64,000 bases of DNA from Undaria pinnatifida (GCA_012845835.1 JABAKD010000004.1:5526265-5590264), one strand, 5' to 3'; positions 34,901 through 61,983 are shown, counted from the stretch's first letter. Notes: generated by a model from the sequence alone, not told the origin. Program-made: numbers and translations.

Positions 34901-37900
34901 TCGCTATTGAATTTACGTGCAAATCTGGAAAACCTTTCACGTACGTGCAATTTCACGGGAGCCTGTGTGGGTGGTATCATAATGGTGTACGTATGTACCA
35001 TAAACTATTTCTCGTGGATGTTATAGCGAAAGTTTTCAGCGGTCAGGTATATCGCATCGACGGGGGACCTCCGTTGGTATGGTATCATACCACCCTGAAG
35101 GGCAGGTAAAACGCTAGGAGCTGGACACTGGAACGGATGCTGGCAGGGGGAAGTCTTGTGTGGGTGTGTGTATGTGTGTGTTTTTTTTTGCTAATGATGC
35201 TGAACGCAAGCTTCCACACGTCGGACAGATGACAACGATTCCCACCTGACGATCGAGATATTTTAGGAAGATCTGTATGGTCTAGGTCATGTTGCCCGGT
35301 GGGAGCTGTACGATCTGCACGATCTAGCATATGCTTCCGGGGTTAGATATGTACGCTACATAAACGTACAGATCCTGCACAAACATCTCATAACGGCAGC
35401 TATAGGATCTGTACGATCTATACGATCTATATCGTGTTCTGTCAAAGGTGTGAAAGATTCCACGAGTGCGTCTTGATACTCTGGGAGTACCCGGGTACCT
35501 ACTCGGGTAGGGCGCGTATATACCCGGGTATGGTCGAAACAGCTGGATTTGATATTCCCCGTGCAAGCTCCCGAGTATAAATGCCTTTCCAATCACACTA
35601 AAAACTTAGTCTAAAGCTCAAAGGTATCGAACATCGCAATCGTATCGTTGTTTGTGTTGTTTATTGAATTTGTCAATTCGATTATCGTTCACGATTCAAC
35701 ACTTACCGCATACGTCGTACCTCGTGTACCACGCCAGGTTCCAGGGTCAGCAGGATAATTCACTCTAAATAGTAAGTAAAGGCCATTGTGGAGGGGATTG
35801 GTAAATACGGGGAACGGAAAGAATAATAACCCGCGGTTCTGTGTACGAAATAATTGGGCGTGCTAGTTCATATTGTGCGTTCATGTGTGACCAACTGAGC
35901 ATCATACACAGCAACAATGTGGCATTGCTCGGTTTATCTCTTGAATGGCAATGCCATGTGGAAATAGCGCGAGACCCCTTGGAGATCTCGGAGGGGAAAG
36001 TTGACGGACGAAAAACTGACGATTACGGCATCGGCCAGTGCTGGTTTTGGCGATGATGAAAATTGGTGTCCGAACGACGACGCCAACAATGCAAAGACCC
36101 GTCGTACGGGACGGGCGCGGCATTATTCTCCCCGTACTGCTACGCGCTCACGCTACTGGTAGGAGACGCTTGAAAAATATCGCGATCGTTGTTTTTTTGT
36201 CGGTATACTATGATTAAGGTAATCAAGATATACCCGGGCCTCCAAGGGTTAATTCGAAAAGTGGGTACTTAGATCTGACTGGCGGTATATCGCATGTAAT
36301 AGAAGACGCAGTTTGGCACGAAGCACTAGCCCAATGAACACGGAAATAATCAGGCTCAAACCAACGCTGCTACAATTCATTGTTGAAGTTTTTTCCCCAC
36401 AAGAAAACTTGGCATACACACGTCAGCCCTGTCGGGATCCCTAAACACGCGGCTATCATAAAACAATCGGGAGATGTGTGCGGTCTTACGACACATATGT
36501 TGTTAATAATTGCTTAGAGTAGACGCGCACCATCCATTGTTATTTTCCTTCCGAGGGTGGTGGCTTCCAGGGGGTTGTCCTACGTTATTGTGTTTTTTCA
36601 ACCATGCCTAACTAACCCCAACCCACACCTTAACCCTAACTAACCCTAAGCCTAACCCAAACCCCAACCCTGACCCTAACTAACCCTAACCCTAAATAAC
36701 CCTAACCCAAACCCCAACCCTAACCCAAACCCCAGCCCTGACCCTAACTAACCCTAACCCTAACCCAAACCCCAATCCTTACCCTAACTAACCCTGACCC
36801 TAACTAACCCTAACCCTAACCCAAACCCCAACCCTGACCCTAACTAACCCTGAACCTAACTAACCCTAACCCTAACCCAAACCCCAACCCTGACCCTAAC
36901 TAACCCTGAACCTAACTAACCCTAACCCTAACTAACCCTGGCCCTAACTAACTCTAAGCCTAACCCAAACCCCAACCTATGACCCTATCTCTATCCCAAA
37001 CGAAATACAGGTCGAAGTGCCCCCGTGATGACCTCGCTGGTGTAAAATGGTTTGTCAAATAATGTGAAGCCTTTTTTTTTTTAACACTAGAAGTACGCCC
37101 CGATGACCAAACCCGTGCATGGCCTCGGAGGTATAAACAATATTTATACAGCTAAAACAAGAATGGCATTCGTTGCGACGAATTTGGGTTAAGAAACCCC
37201 GTCATTCAGAAAAAAAAAAGTGCCGAAAAAAGTGTCAAAGCTATACATACATACGCTGTATGGGGGTCATTTTTTTTTTTTTTGCAGTGGCGCGAGGTCA
37301 CTCGCGCGAGTTACCGGGTGTCCTACATTGTTTGCGTTTTTCACAATGGATGGAACTAACCCTTACCCTAGCCCTCTCCGTAATCCTCTCCCTCTCCCTC
37401 TCCCTAACCCTAACCCTCTCACTAACCCTAACCCTAACCCTAACCCATAGGAAATATACCGATGAGTGCCTCCTCATGACTTCACTGGGGTGAAATGGTT
37501 AATAATCCACAATAATGTGGATCTCTGGAGTTCCCCCCCCTGCTCCTTTCTTGCGGCATTGTTAAGCTTTCGTGCTGCTGTGATTGTTTTTGCGGTGTGA
37601 AATCCGCAATGCTATGGCAAGCTACACGCGTTTCGCCGAACAAATCGCCCGGGAGTAAAGTTTAAATAAAAACTCACCTATATAGACTAGTATATCACGA
37701 GTACCAACAACGCAGCTTGCAAAGATGAGTATTGACCTGAATTTCGTCGAACTCACGGCTGACGTCCTTGGAAATTAGTTATAAAATAGATACCTGGAGT
37801 AGTTTTGTCGGTGAGGTGCAGAGTCATTCGTGCGAGTGGCGCAAACCCGGGAATGAAAATGGGCTAGGGTTAGGCGCCCCCTGCCGTAGCCTTGCTCAAT

Positions 37901-40900
37901 AAGTGCCACCTCTGTCGTAGCGCGCGAAGGATCAACCGGCGTCAGGAGTGTGAACGCGCCGAATCACGAGTAGGATCGTACGGCGCGCGTGTCGCGCATC
38001 CTTTTTCGTGTTAGTTTGAAGCGTGCTAAACCGACCAACCGCTGACCCAGCAAAAGCGGCCTCGGTGGTCGATGCTATGCTGCAGTCCTCTTTTCTCTGT
38101 CGCAATGTTCCCCCCCCGTCCGAGTCCCCCCTTGTCAAGACACCGTAAGACTAAATATGCTGCGCAACAATTGCTGGGCGGGAAGTGAGTCTCCTAAGCC
38201 AGATGCACCCACGCCCTCGTGTACGTTTTCTATGTTTTGCAGGCGTTTCCGCGGTGGGAGTATCGGCTTTTGTGCCCCCCCCTGCCGTCGGTGGAGCTGG
38301 CGCGGTTGCCGGTCTGGGTGGACGGGCGGGGGTAAGCAGTACTCCACTTTCAGCCGAGGTATGGCATGGTGATGGTTGTTGCCTGCGACAATTCCTGGTT
38401 GTCCATCTTTTTTATCATGGACCCTCCCCACCTGCTGTCGTTTTTCGGCTATTCTCCCCGCCGGTTGTCCTGTTTGGTCGGTGATGCATATGTCACGCTC
38501 TTTCGTGGCGCTGTTTTGTATGGTTGTGTGTTGGATGGTTATACTAATAGTATCCTAACGGCACATTAGCCGTGTGTCCCAGGCTATTTATTAGTTGGGT
38601 AGGTATTATAATACACTCCCACCTTGGACAGGCCACGATCTAGATCGTATAGATCCTATATATCCTATAGCTGTCGTTACAAGATGCTGTCAAGGATCTA
38701 CATATGTGGCGTACAAATCCAACCGAGGAAATACGTGTCACCAGTTAGTCGACTTACAGGATTCACTTGATAAACTGATGCATTTACTTCCACAGCTGTC
38801 AGATTTTGTCCCCCTCAAAAGCGGTTTTTATTGTTTCCGCGCACAGACCGACTAACGTCCCCCTGTTGACTCTGATAGCTACACTGTAGTTTCAAGGGGA
38901 ATCGCCGACCTATATCCTTAATGAGGATCTATATATCCTATAGCTGTCGTTACAAGATGCTGTCAAGGATCTACATATGTGGCGTACAAATCCAACCGAG
39001 GAAATACGTGTCACCAGTTAGTCGACTTACAGGATTCACTTGATAAACTGATGCATTTACTTCCACAGCTGTCAGATTTTGTCCCCCTCAAAAGCGGTTT
39101 TTATTGTTTCCGCGCACAGACCGACTAACGTCCCCCTGTTGACTCTGATAGCTACACTGTAGTTTCAAGGGGAATCGCCGACCTATATCCTTAATGAGGA
39201 CACACAACCCGTAATACGCGCGATCGGAGTATCACACACAGCTTGCAAAGATGAGTTTCGACAAAATCTTCGATCTCCCAGCTGGAGTGTATTTTAATTT
39301 TTATAATATATCATAGCTAAAGCAAATAATGCCTCCGCCAAAAAATATATGAAGAATGCCTCCGCCAAAAATATATGAAGAAAAAAAAGAAGTCAGGAGT
39401 CAGCTTAATACGTGCCAGGTCCATACTGGTACGTACGCCTCAATGCTCGCGTCTCAAAAACGAACTACACCGCATGCCATCCAGAAAAAACACTACCACG
39501 TACATATTACACATAGTACCTACGTACCTGGTATATATTACACATATTATAGTACCTATCGGGTATCACTACGCATACGCGACAGACTCAAGGTCAATTG
39601 GAAAGAAAGAAGTTAAAAGAAGGAGAAAAAACAAAAGAGAAGGAAAAAAGAAAAATAAGAGTAAGCAAGGAAATGAAAGGAAACGACACCACATTAGCAG
39701 ACCCTAGGAATTGACTAAAGACGGCATTGGACACATAGAGGTATCAAGTGCATCAATGGCACTGGGCTGGGTGGAGAACGCAACAAGGCGAAAAGGTCCG
39801 GGCGGCCTTTGGCTAGCTAGTGAAATCATTCTGTAGAGTACTTCCCCCTGATGCCCACCCGTCCTTTCCTCGCTCACCCCCCCCCCCCCCCCCCCGCTTT
39901 GCGCGCGCGCGCTGATGCCCGCCGTCTTCTCCTTGCCCCGCCGCCCGGTCCCCTATCCATACCCCCCTACCCCCCGCTTGGCCTCCGCAGGGCCTTGGCT
40001 GGACGACGCATGATGATAAACTTACCCGGTACACTATGACATGATATTATACCTCCGTGCTTGCTCGTCGACCCCCCCCCCCAACCCCCACGCTTTACCC
40101 TTTGCCTTATATTATCCTCCCCACCCCTTTGTCTGCCCCCCCCTCCCTGCTTGGCCTCCGCAGCTCCTAGGCCGGACGGCGGCGGCGCCAGTACTACGAC
40201 GGCGATGGGTCGCCCCGAGCCAGATTGTGCGGACGCCTAGAGGCTCCCTGCGCCTTCAGGTTTGTGTTAGTGCTGTGTTCGCTTGCGCTTTTCTGTTTTT
40301 TGGGGTTTTTGCGTCGTTCGTGTCTTTTGTGTCGTTTGTATTCTTTGGTAAATTTTGTATTTTTTTTTGTCTCCTGTGTCTTCTTTTTTGTGTGTTTTGC
40401 TTGTTTTGTGTGGTTCTTTTGTGTGTTTGTGTGTGTGTTTTTGGGAACTTGTTTCGTGTTCGTGCGCGCGTGCGCGTGCGTTTCTGTTTAGTTTTTTTTT
40501 CTGGTCGGGACCTGTATGACACGGCTCTTGCACAAACATCCTCAAAACCATAAATTATAGCAAACCAACACAGATCATGTTGATCGTGATCTGTGTTATG
40601 TTAGAACGGAGGCCTTCTACGATAGGGATGCGTGCATACTCGTAGGACCTACTCGTAGGACAGTTTGCAAAATATGTGCCTATGGCGCATGCTACAGTAA
40701 AAGTTTACGAGTACCTTTTTGTGTCTGAGGATCTGCATGAATACTCGTAAGACATTTTGGTGAAATATTTATGCCTACGGCGCATGTTACAGTATACAAG
40801 TTTACGAGTATCTTTTTTTGTGTCTGAGGATCTGCCCTTGAGGAGTTCTTGATGTTACCCACCCAAAAACGCATGTTTAGCGAAGCTGAAAGTGCAAGCT

Positions 40901-43900
40901 GATGATCAATATCATGGCCCACGAGTAGGTATCAAAAACATTCATCTTGCGATTTTGGGTGAAGAAACCCCGTATCAGAAGCATTCATCTTGAAGGAAGA
41001 ACAGTAATTTTTATTTGGACGATATGGGGTTGAGGAGCCCCGTTCATTCAGAACATATTTTGTTTTTGCCCAAAATTGCTACGTCTATCGTAGCACGCGT
41101 CCTATCGGGCTCTTCGGAGGCTAAGGAACTAACCGATACCGTGCGACAAGAGTATTGTTCGTTGTATATGTGTCGAAGCCTACAGCTGCAGCTGAAATCG
41201 TTACTCAAACCTGTGCATATATAGATCACTGGAACGCCTGTGTTTCCCCTTTTCGACTTGCGACGCCCCCGAGATACCACGTCAATCCCATTCCGAAGGA
41301 GGGGGCTTGTACCGTATAGACCGTAGCTACCGCGCTGGACGTAAATATAGTAACCGTTGTGTATTGATATTAATGTTTTAAAGTACCTTATAATTCCGCC
41401 CATAGTGGTAGGAGGAAGGAGTCTCAAAAATACTTTGGGCAGCCCTACCGCAGCAAGCGCGGTAAACCGTTGACACCCGAAAATGCCAGGGCATGTTGCG
41501 GGTCGGATCACTTTTCGCGGGCCGGATCGGGCCAGGGTGACCCGATCCGACCCACGAACCGGGTCATGACCCCGTGAGATTTCGAGCATTTTTGACCCGG
41601 CCCGACCCGTCCCGTGAAATTTCGAACACGTCACGACCCAACCCGACATCGCTTCTCGCGGGTTGGGTCGGGCCAGGATAACCGGACCCAACCCGACCCG
41701 TGAGATTTCGAGCATTTGACCCATTTGTCCCGGCCCGACCCAACCCGTGAGATTTTGATAATGAGACCCTTTTGAGCCGGCCCGACCCGATCCGTGAGAT
41801 TTCGAACAGCTCCTGACCCGACCCGACTCGACCCGCGAGTTTTGAAGCCTTCTGACCCGACCCATGGCCCGAGTTATGACCCGTGAAAAGCCCTGGGGAA
41901 TACCCTCCTACGAGCAATGGGCATGGAACAGCAATGTTGTGTCATACAATGTGAACCCCAGCCTTTATTTCTCTAGGAAAAACGATGCACAGCGGTGGTA
42001 TAAAAGGAAATGAGCAATAACAAGTCCCGACCAGCATTTTCTTAGGCCTCGCCAAAATTATCAACCATTACGCCCTTTTCTTTTGAATCCCCAAAGGTGC
42101 GTGTGATCGATAAAGAGTTAGCGCTGGATTGTGAATACAATTGAGTTAAACTGACACACGATGGGAATGAAAATACGTCGAATTGTGGTGAACTTGAGGT
42201 TAACTTTTCCCCATCTGCCGGGGGATGAAGAAAAAAAACAAAAGTATGCTAAGAATTATCAAAGAAAGGCCCAAGGAGGAAAGTTACCCCGCACTAGAAT
42301 TCAGGGTTCAGAAGACGTGGCGACTCCTCATGCACAAGGCCTCGTACGTTTTATCGGAGCCAAACACACTTGTCCGCGGTGGCATTTCGGTCTTTTTTTC
42401 CGATACCGACGTCCAAGTTATCTCTTGTGGGAAAATGATATCAGGCGGCGAAACGCAACGCCATTCGTCGTTCGCATTCGCATTCGCATTTACCTGACTT
42501 TCTCAATGGTCTACCGCGGCAATGGTTTTCTATGCAGGCGGAGGCGGGGGTGCGGACGGGAGGGGCGATGGACCGTGCTGCCCAGGCGGAAGCTAAGTAC
42601 CGGGAAGCCCTGGAGGATGCTCTACGCACATCGAGGGAGCACGGGAACAGCTCCCCTCAGGCAGCGGCGGCGTGGGATGTCGTCGATGAGATTGAGGTAT
42701 GCTGCGGGCCCTGGCTGTATTCAGCCATGGCCTGGGGTGGCGGTAGGAGGTGGTGATGATGGTTGTGCTGGTGGCGATGATGGGGGTAGTGGTGGTGGTA
42801 GTAGTAGTGGTGGTGGTGGTGGGTATACAGCGTGGCGTGGGCAGGCGGAAGAAAATATGCGGTTGTGGTGGTGATGGTGATGGATGTACAGCGCGGCACA
42901 AGGAGGCGGGGACAAGAAAGCTTTGTTGTTGTTGGTGGTGGTGGTGATGGAATTGGTGTTGGTGTTGGTGTTGTTTTTGCGATACCTTAGTCGTCGGTGC
43001 CTTGCCGTCGGTTTGGGTCCCCGACAAGGTGGATACAGTTCTAAACGGGGTATGTCCTGAAAAACCCTGTTAAAATTGCACTTGCCATGTTTGGGACAAA
43101 CTACTTGGAATTAATGTGGAAAACAATGCAGGGCTTTTCATGGCCCGCGGGCCGGGTCAGGAGGTTTCTGTGCTCTCGCGGGTCGAGTCAGACGGTATCA
43201 AGGGCCGGGACGGGTCGAGTCAGGAGGTTCTCAAATATTGAGGGTCGGGTAAGATCGCGTCGGGTCGCCATGACCCGCCCCGTCCTTCGAGAAGTGATCC
43301 AGCCCTTGGAAAGCACTGAAAATGTGCAATTATATGCGGGTTAAGCCTTAACATCAGCCAACCGTGCTGGCCCCCCTCACCGCGCCCCCCTTTCTGCCTC
43401 GTACCCACCCTGTTATCGTGCCTTGTGACACCTTGGGACACCCTGTGACCCGCGGAAGGCGTCGAACAATTCGATCGCTTGGAGGCCTGCCCTAGACCAA
43501 GCGTGCTCCATTGAGGGGGGTGAGTGAAACGCAGGGAGTTGCTTTGGCGTTGGCGTTGGCGCTGGTGGTGGTGTTGGCGGTGCTGGTGCTGATGTTGGTA
43601 GTGGTGGTGTTGGTGTTTTTGTTGTTTTTTGGCGGTGTAAATTGTCGTGTTACAGCAGGGGTGTGGACTTTGATGGTGTTGGATGTTGTTGGTGTTGTTG
43701 GTGTTGGTGTTGGTGTTGGTGTCGTCAGTGTTGGGTGTGGGTGCTGGTGTTGGTGTCGTTGGTGTTGGTGTTGGTGGTATCGGTGTTGGTGGTGTTGGTG
43801 GTAGTAGTTTTGTTGTCGTCGGTGACGGTGTTGTTTCCTGTGTGTTGGTGTCGGTGTTGGTGATGGTACTGTCGTTGTTGGTAGTGGTGGTGGTCTGGAT

Positions 43901-44251
43901 GCTGTTGTGCCGTGATTGGGGGTTTTACTTGTCGTTGCCGACTGCATCTGCCCGAGCCCGACAACTTTTGTTGCGGCGTCTACCTTTTCTGCGGCACCCG
44001 CCCTCGGTCCGAACGGCCATTCGCCTCCCGATTTGCAAACACTTACCTGGTACGCGTTACCCTTGCTACCTTTGCCGTTCGCCGTGTCCCCACGTTTTTT
44101 TTTTTTTTTTTTTTTTGTTCCCTTTTGCGTCACCCTGCAACCGGACCTTTATCCCAGACGACTTGGAGCTGTGCATGGAGTACAACAAGGACTTGGACCG
44201 GCTGAAAGACCTGCTTGAGCCGCCCGCCGAAGAAGCCAAGGAGCCCGAGAG
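31871..44251 (+). CDS. CP12: Plastid presequence plus CP12 domain (exons 1-6; probably the N-terminal part of a CP12-PFK protein)
   Basis: CP12 is a small, largely disordered plastid protein that binds GAPDH and phosphoribulokinase and inhibits them when oxidised. Exons: 31871-31919, 38243-38331, 40164-40259, 42538-42696, 43459-43519 and 44158-44251, phases 1,0,0,0,1,2, all agreeing. Exons 1-3 give a hydrophobic start, an SAFVPPP site and an Arg/Ser/Ala-rich stretch, as in bipartite plastid presequences of red-lineage algae. Exon 4 holds the CP12 helix with AWDVVDEIE (signature AWD.VEE). Exons 5-6 give DQACSIEGDDLELCMEYN, a cysteine pair nine residues apart. The usual N-terminal cysteine pair is missing (Ser, Gln). 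Exon 6 ends AG/GTAACG and joins exon 7 in phase. If that intron is retained, a TAA at 44253 ends the protein as a free CP12. Exons 4-6 are well supported, exons 1-3 are inferred. Confidence 0.75.
33230..34050 (+). repeat. Cluster of three GCTTGCAAAGATGAGTATCG repeats
   Basis: An 80-bp repeat (GCAGCTTGCAAAG.TGAGT, GTCGAACTCACAGCTGACG, TTTTTATAAAA) at 33230-33310, 33380-33470 and 33958-34050. Others at 37708, 39236, 44466, 49358 and 55752, and inverted at 48176 and 48344. Confidence 0.75.
33556..33850 (+). mobile_element. tRNA-derived SINE, near full length
   Basis: Box A-like GGCGCACCAGGTG and box B GAGTTCGAGCCC (33612), then the same body and tail as the 26.6-kb copy. It lies in intron 1 of the plus-strand gene. 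Confidence 0.75.
34780..34832 (+). repeat. Short interstitial TTAGGG/TTGGGG tract
   Basis: Mixed GGGTTAGGGTTGGGG units in the opposite orientation to the CCCTAA arrays, without their flanks. Confidence 0.85.
35270..35460 (+). repeat. Dispersed GATCTGCACGATCTAGCA repeat
   Basis: Shared with 12520-12680, 47015-47150 and 48900-49060: GTTGCC.GGTGGGA, GATCTGCACGATCTAG, TTCC.GGGTTAGAT and ACAGATCCTGC. It often neighbours GATCTAGAT arrays. Confidence 0.65.
36560..37075 (+). repeat. Dispersed element with a long internal CCCTAA array, copy A
   Basis: About 370 bp of degenerate CTAACCCTAACCC, CCAAACCCCAACC and CTGACCC units, between a left flank (GTTGTCCTACGTTATTGTG) and a right flank (CGAAATACAGGTCG, GTGATGACCTCGCTGGTG) shared with copies B and C. 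In intron 1. Confidence 0.85.
37300..37520 (+). repeat. Dispersed element with telomere-like core, copy B
   Basis: Left flank GTGTCCTACATTGTTTGCG, a core of CCTCTCC then CCTAACCCTAACCC, right flank GGAAATATACCGATGAGTG and TCACTGGGGTGAAATGG. Confidence 0.8.
38243..38331 (+). CDS. Exon 2: plastid signal cleavage motif
   Basis: Acceptor TTTTGCAG, entry phase 1; donor GTAAGC, phase 0. Encodes VSAVGVSAFVPPP and a Gly/Ala-rich stretch. Ala-Phe-Val-Pro resembles the ASAFAP motif of complex red plastids. An alternative start exon with ATG at 38159 and a roughly 57-bp intron also fits the phase. Confidence 0.5.
38657..39205 (+). repeat. Perfect tandem duplication, 273-bp period
   Basis: CCTATAGCTGTCGTTACAAG begins at 38664 and again at 38937. 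Both units read identically through to CCTTAATGAGGA, so the duplication is recent or an assembly effect. In intron 2. Confidence 0.92.
39345..39810 (-). repeat. Inverted repeat pair, right member
   Basis: Mirror of 30325-30925, lying in intron 2; its exon-like piece has a frameshift. Confidence 0.8.
39979..40005 (+). repeat. Partial copy of the intron/exon 3 edge
   Basis: CTTGGCCTCCGCAG followed by GGCCTTGGCTGGACGACG resembles the acceptor and start of exon 3 at 40150-40180, with similar C-rich sequence ahead of it. Confidence 0.6.
40164..40259 (+). CDS. Exon 3: transit-peptide-like segment
   Basis: Acceptor CCTCCGCAG, phase 0; donor CAG/GTTTGT, phase 0. It is open only in the required frame and encodes APVLRRRWVAPSQIVRTPRG, then SLRLQ: basic, with no acidic residue. 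A partial copy of its 5' edge lies at 39979. Confidence 0.5.
41487..41895. mobile_element. 409-bp GGGTC-type hAT remnant
   Basis: CAGGGC at the left and GACCCGTGAAAAGCCCTG at the right, filled with GACCC/GGGTC boxes. The flanks GAAAATGC and GGGAATAC agree at five of eight bases. It lies in intron 3 of the plus-strand gene. Confidence 0.65.
42538..42696 (+). CDS. CP12: Exon 4: CP12 N-terminal half
   Basis: Strong acceptor TTCTATGCAG, donor GAG/GTATGC, phases 0 and 0. Encodes AKYREALEDALRTSREHGNS then AAAAWDVVDEIE, the CP12 helix and AWD signature. The cysteines usual near GNSS are absent. Confidence 0.85.
42740..42960 (+). repeat. GGT/GAT trinucleotide region directly behind exon 4
   Basis: GGTGGTGGTGGTAGTAG-type repeat at the start of intron 4, with a second block at 42925-42975. 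Confidence 0.85.
43131..43310. mobile_element. Left-end fragment of the GGGTC hAT family
   Basis: Begins CAGGGCTTTTCATGG with GGGTC boxes following. No matching right end is clear. Confidence 0.5.
43459..43519 (+). CDS. CP12: Exon 5: CP12 middle
   Basis: Acceptor CGCGGAAG (weak pyrimidine tract), phase 0; donor G/GTGAGT, phase 1. Encodes ASNNSIAWRPALDQACSIEG with the first cysteine of the C-terminal pair. It supplies exactly the phase change needed between exons 4 and 6. Confidence 0.78.
43545..43910 (+). repeat. (GGTGTT)n region directly behind exon 5
   Basis: Imperfect hexamer repeat at the start of intron 5; predicted peptides on both strands are artefacts. Confidence 0.9.
44158..44251 (+). 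CDS. CP12: Exon 6: CP12 C-terminal half and linker
   Basis: Acceptor TTTATCCCAG behind a T-run, entry phase 1; donor AG/GTAACG, phase 2. Encodes DDLELCMEYNKDLDRLKDLL and an acidic Pro/Glu tail. It is open in only one frame. TAA follows one codon into the intron. Confidence 0.85.
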
Positions 44252-44269
44252 GTAACGAGCGAGCGCGCG

Positions 44270-44640
44270 CTGGTACGACGCATACTGCTGTGAAGGTGTT
44301 TTTTTTTTTCGTTCCCCCTCCAAGATTGTTGGCTTGAGGAGCTCAATGCCCTCTTAAGACAAAAGCTGATTTTGAGGAAAAAAAATACAAGTGCAACCCG
44401 ATGAAAAAAACCCACTACATAGGCATGCTAAGAACCCCAAAGAGGCAAAGCAAGGTGTTTTCTCAGGAAACATGCGAAGATGAATATCGACATCACTGTA
44501 AAATTTTTCGACTTACGCAGCTGACGTGTTTAGAATGCCTTTGATAATTTTTTTGACTTTCCGACGCATTTGGGCAAAGGGGCTCCGTCGTTAATTTTGT
44601 TTTTTAGCAAAAATGTCCTACCCCTGAAGTAGCACGCTTC
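44270..44640. mobile_element. MITE-like remnant interrupted by a short repeat
   Basis: Holds the core boxes (GGCTTGAGGAGCTCAA, GATGAAAAAAACCC) and ends in GAAGTAGCACGC. A GCTTGCAAAGATGAGTATCG repeat (44466-44550) interrupts it. It sits between exons 6 and 7. Confidence 0.5.
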
Positions 44641-44689
44641 TTACCGTCGCCGCAGTCGCCGTCGTCGTCTCTGCTGCTGTTTTCGTCCT

Positions 44690-45120
44690 GCCCCCTTCCA
44701 ATGTTGGCTACCCCCCTTCAATGTTGGAGGAGTCTCTATCAGGAGTACGAGCGGTGCCCCGTCTCGAAAGGCTTGCGTGGTCAATGGTCAAATGACTGAG
44801 GCAAGCAACAAATGAGCCCCCCCTCCCTCCCTCCCCCTGCGCGCTTTCCCCACCCACTGGAACACAAATCAAGTCATTCCACGCTTTCGTCCCCGTTTAA
44901 GATGGTACGCGCAAGGTGCCGAAGCCCGCCCGACAAGCGGTTCCTGTTTGGATGCAGATCGATCACCCTTCGTGCGACGCGCCGAACACCTCACGGTGAT
45001 TCGCGCTTCGTGCACGCGATGTCTGCAGGTTCGGTGAAAACCCGACTTTCTCCGTCCCGACATCGTAGGGATTGAGGGTCTATGGCCATACGACTACGAC
45101 TGTGCATGGTATGAGTACCC
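44690..45120 (+). repeat. Family D copy between exons 6 and 7
   Basis: GGTGCCCCGTCTCGAAAGG, GGTCAATGGTCAAATGACTG, CACCTCACGG and GGTGAAAACCCG match the family. Confidence 0.65.
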
Positions 45121-45603
45121 CGCCCCTTCCCCACCGTCTGTTGTCTTTTGTCTGGGGCGGCTGGTGTACTCGGGTATGCGCGCGCCTATATGAGTGTACC
45201 TGCTGCGGCATGTGGGCGCGTGTGCGCTATACGTGTGCACGTATGCGGTAGTATGAGTGTATATCCCGACGCCGCCCACCACCCCCGCTCTCACCCCCCC
45301 CTACCCCCCTCCCCATCCTCACGCCTACCCTAACCCCCACACCGCCACCCTCATCTTCACCCCCTCCCCACCCCCACCCCACCCTCCATCCTCACCCTCG
45401 CCGCCGAAGAACGCCTCTACTATACGAAAATCACGTCAGAGTATTCATCCCCCCCCAACCGCCTGCACCCTAACCCCCACGGATACTCCCACCCTACCCT
45501 CACCCCCATCCTCACCCCAACGCCCATCCCCAACCCCAACCCCAACCCCCACCCCCGCCGCGAAAAACGGCCTCCACGTTTTCAAACGCACATCGTCTGT
45601 AAG

Positions 45604-61739
<16,136 letters not shown>

Positions 61740-61983
61740 GTAAGCTGTCGCGAGCTGTAGATAAGAATTATCTCTTGCGATCTAAGATCAAGACCTACAC
61801 AGCGAGCTGAGAGGGATACGCAGACGATATTTATCCGCACAATACAAGGGCGAGGGCTTAACACAGTGATGCTTTTGTGTTGGGTATCATACTCGTATGA
61901 AAGTTTTGATGCATTATATCGAAATCTTCGATACTCTTTATCGATATGTCGTTATTTTCGATATGTCATATTAAACGCGTTTT

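Larger units (their letters stand above)
31920..38242 (+). other. Proposed intron 1 (6.3 kb), repeat-filled
   Basis: Holds GCTTGCAAAG repeats, one SINE, the CCCTAA elements and unrecognised frames such as 32041-32502 (153 codons, no motif). A separate gene cannot be excluded. Confidence 0.4.

Noticed and set aside
38159-38186. Alternative first exon with ATG at 38159
   Set aside because: Phase-compatible, but it makes a weak signal peptide and an intron far shorter than any other; exon 1 at 31871 has a better start context and hydrophobic core. Not fully excluded.
41044-41865. Minus-strand frame of 273 codons
   Set aside because: Made of GGGTC-type hAT end repeats and a MITE-like remnant; no conserved domain.
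42697-42772. Extension of exon 4 to the GTAGGA donor, skipping exon 5
   Set aside because: The phase would fit exon 6, but it adds residues read from trinucleotide repeat and loses the CP12 cysteine segment supplied by exon 5.
42161-42874. Plus-strand frame of 237 codons covering exon 4
   Set aside because: It reads exon 4 in the wrong frame; AWDVVDEIE and agreeing splice phases are in another frame.
43492-44133. Minus-strand Asn/Thr/Pro-rich frame of 213 codons
   Set aside because: Complement of the (GGTGTT)n repeat in intron 5.
45257-45603. Pro/Thr-rich frame upstream of PFK exon 7 as coding
   Set aside because: C-rich simple sequence with CCCTAACCC-like units; exon 7 is better entered at the AG before 45604.
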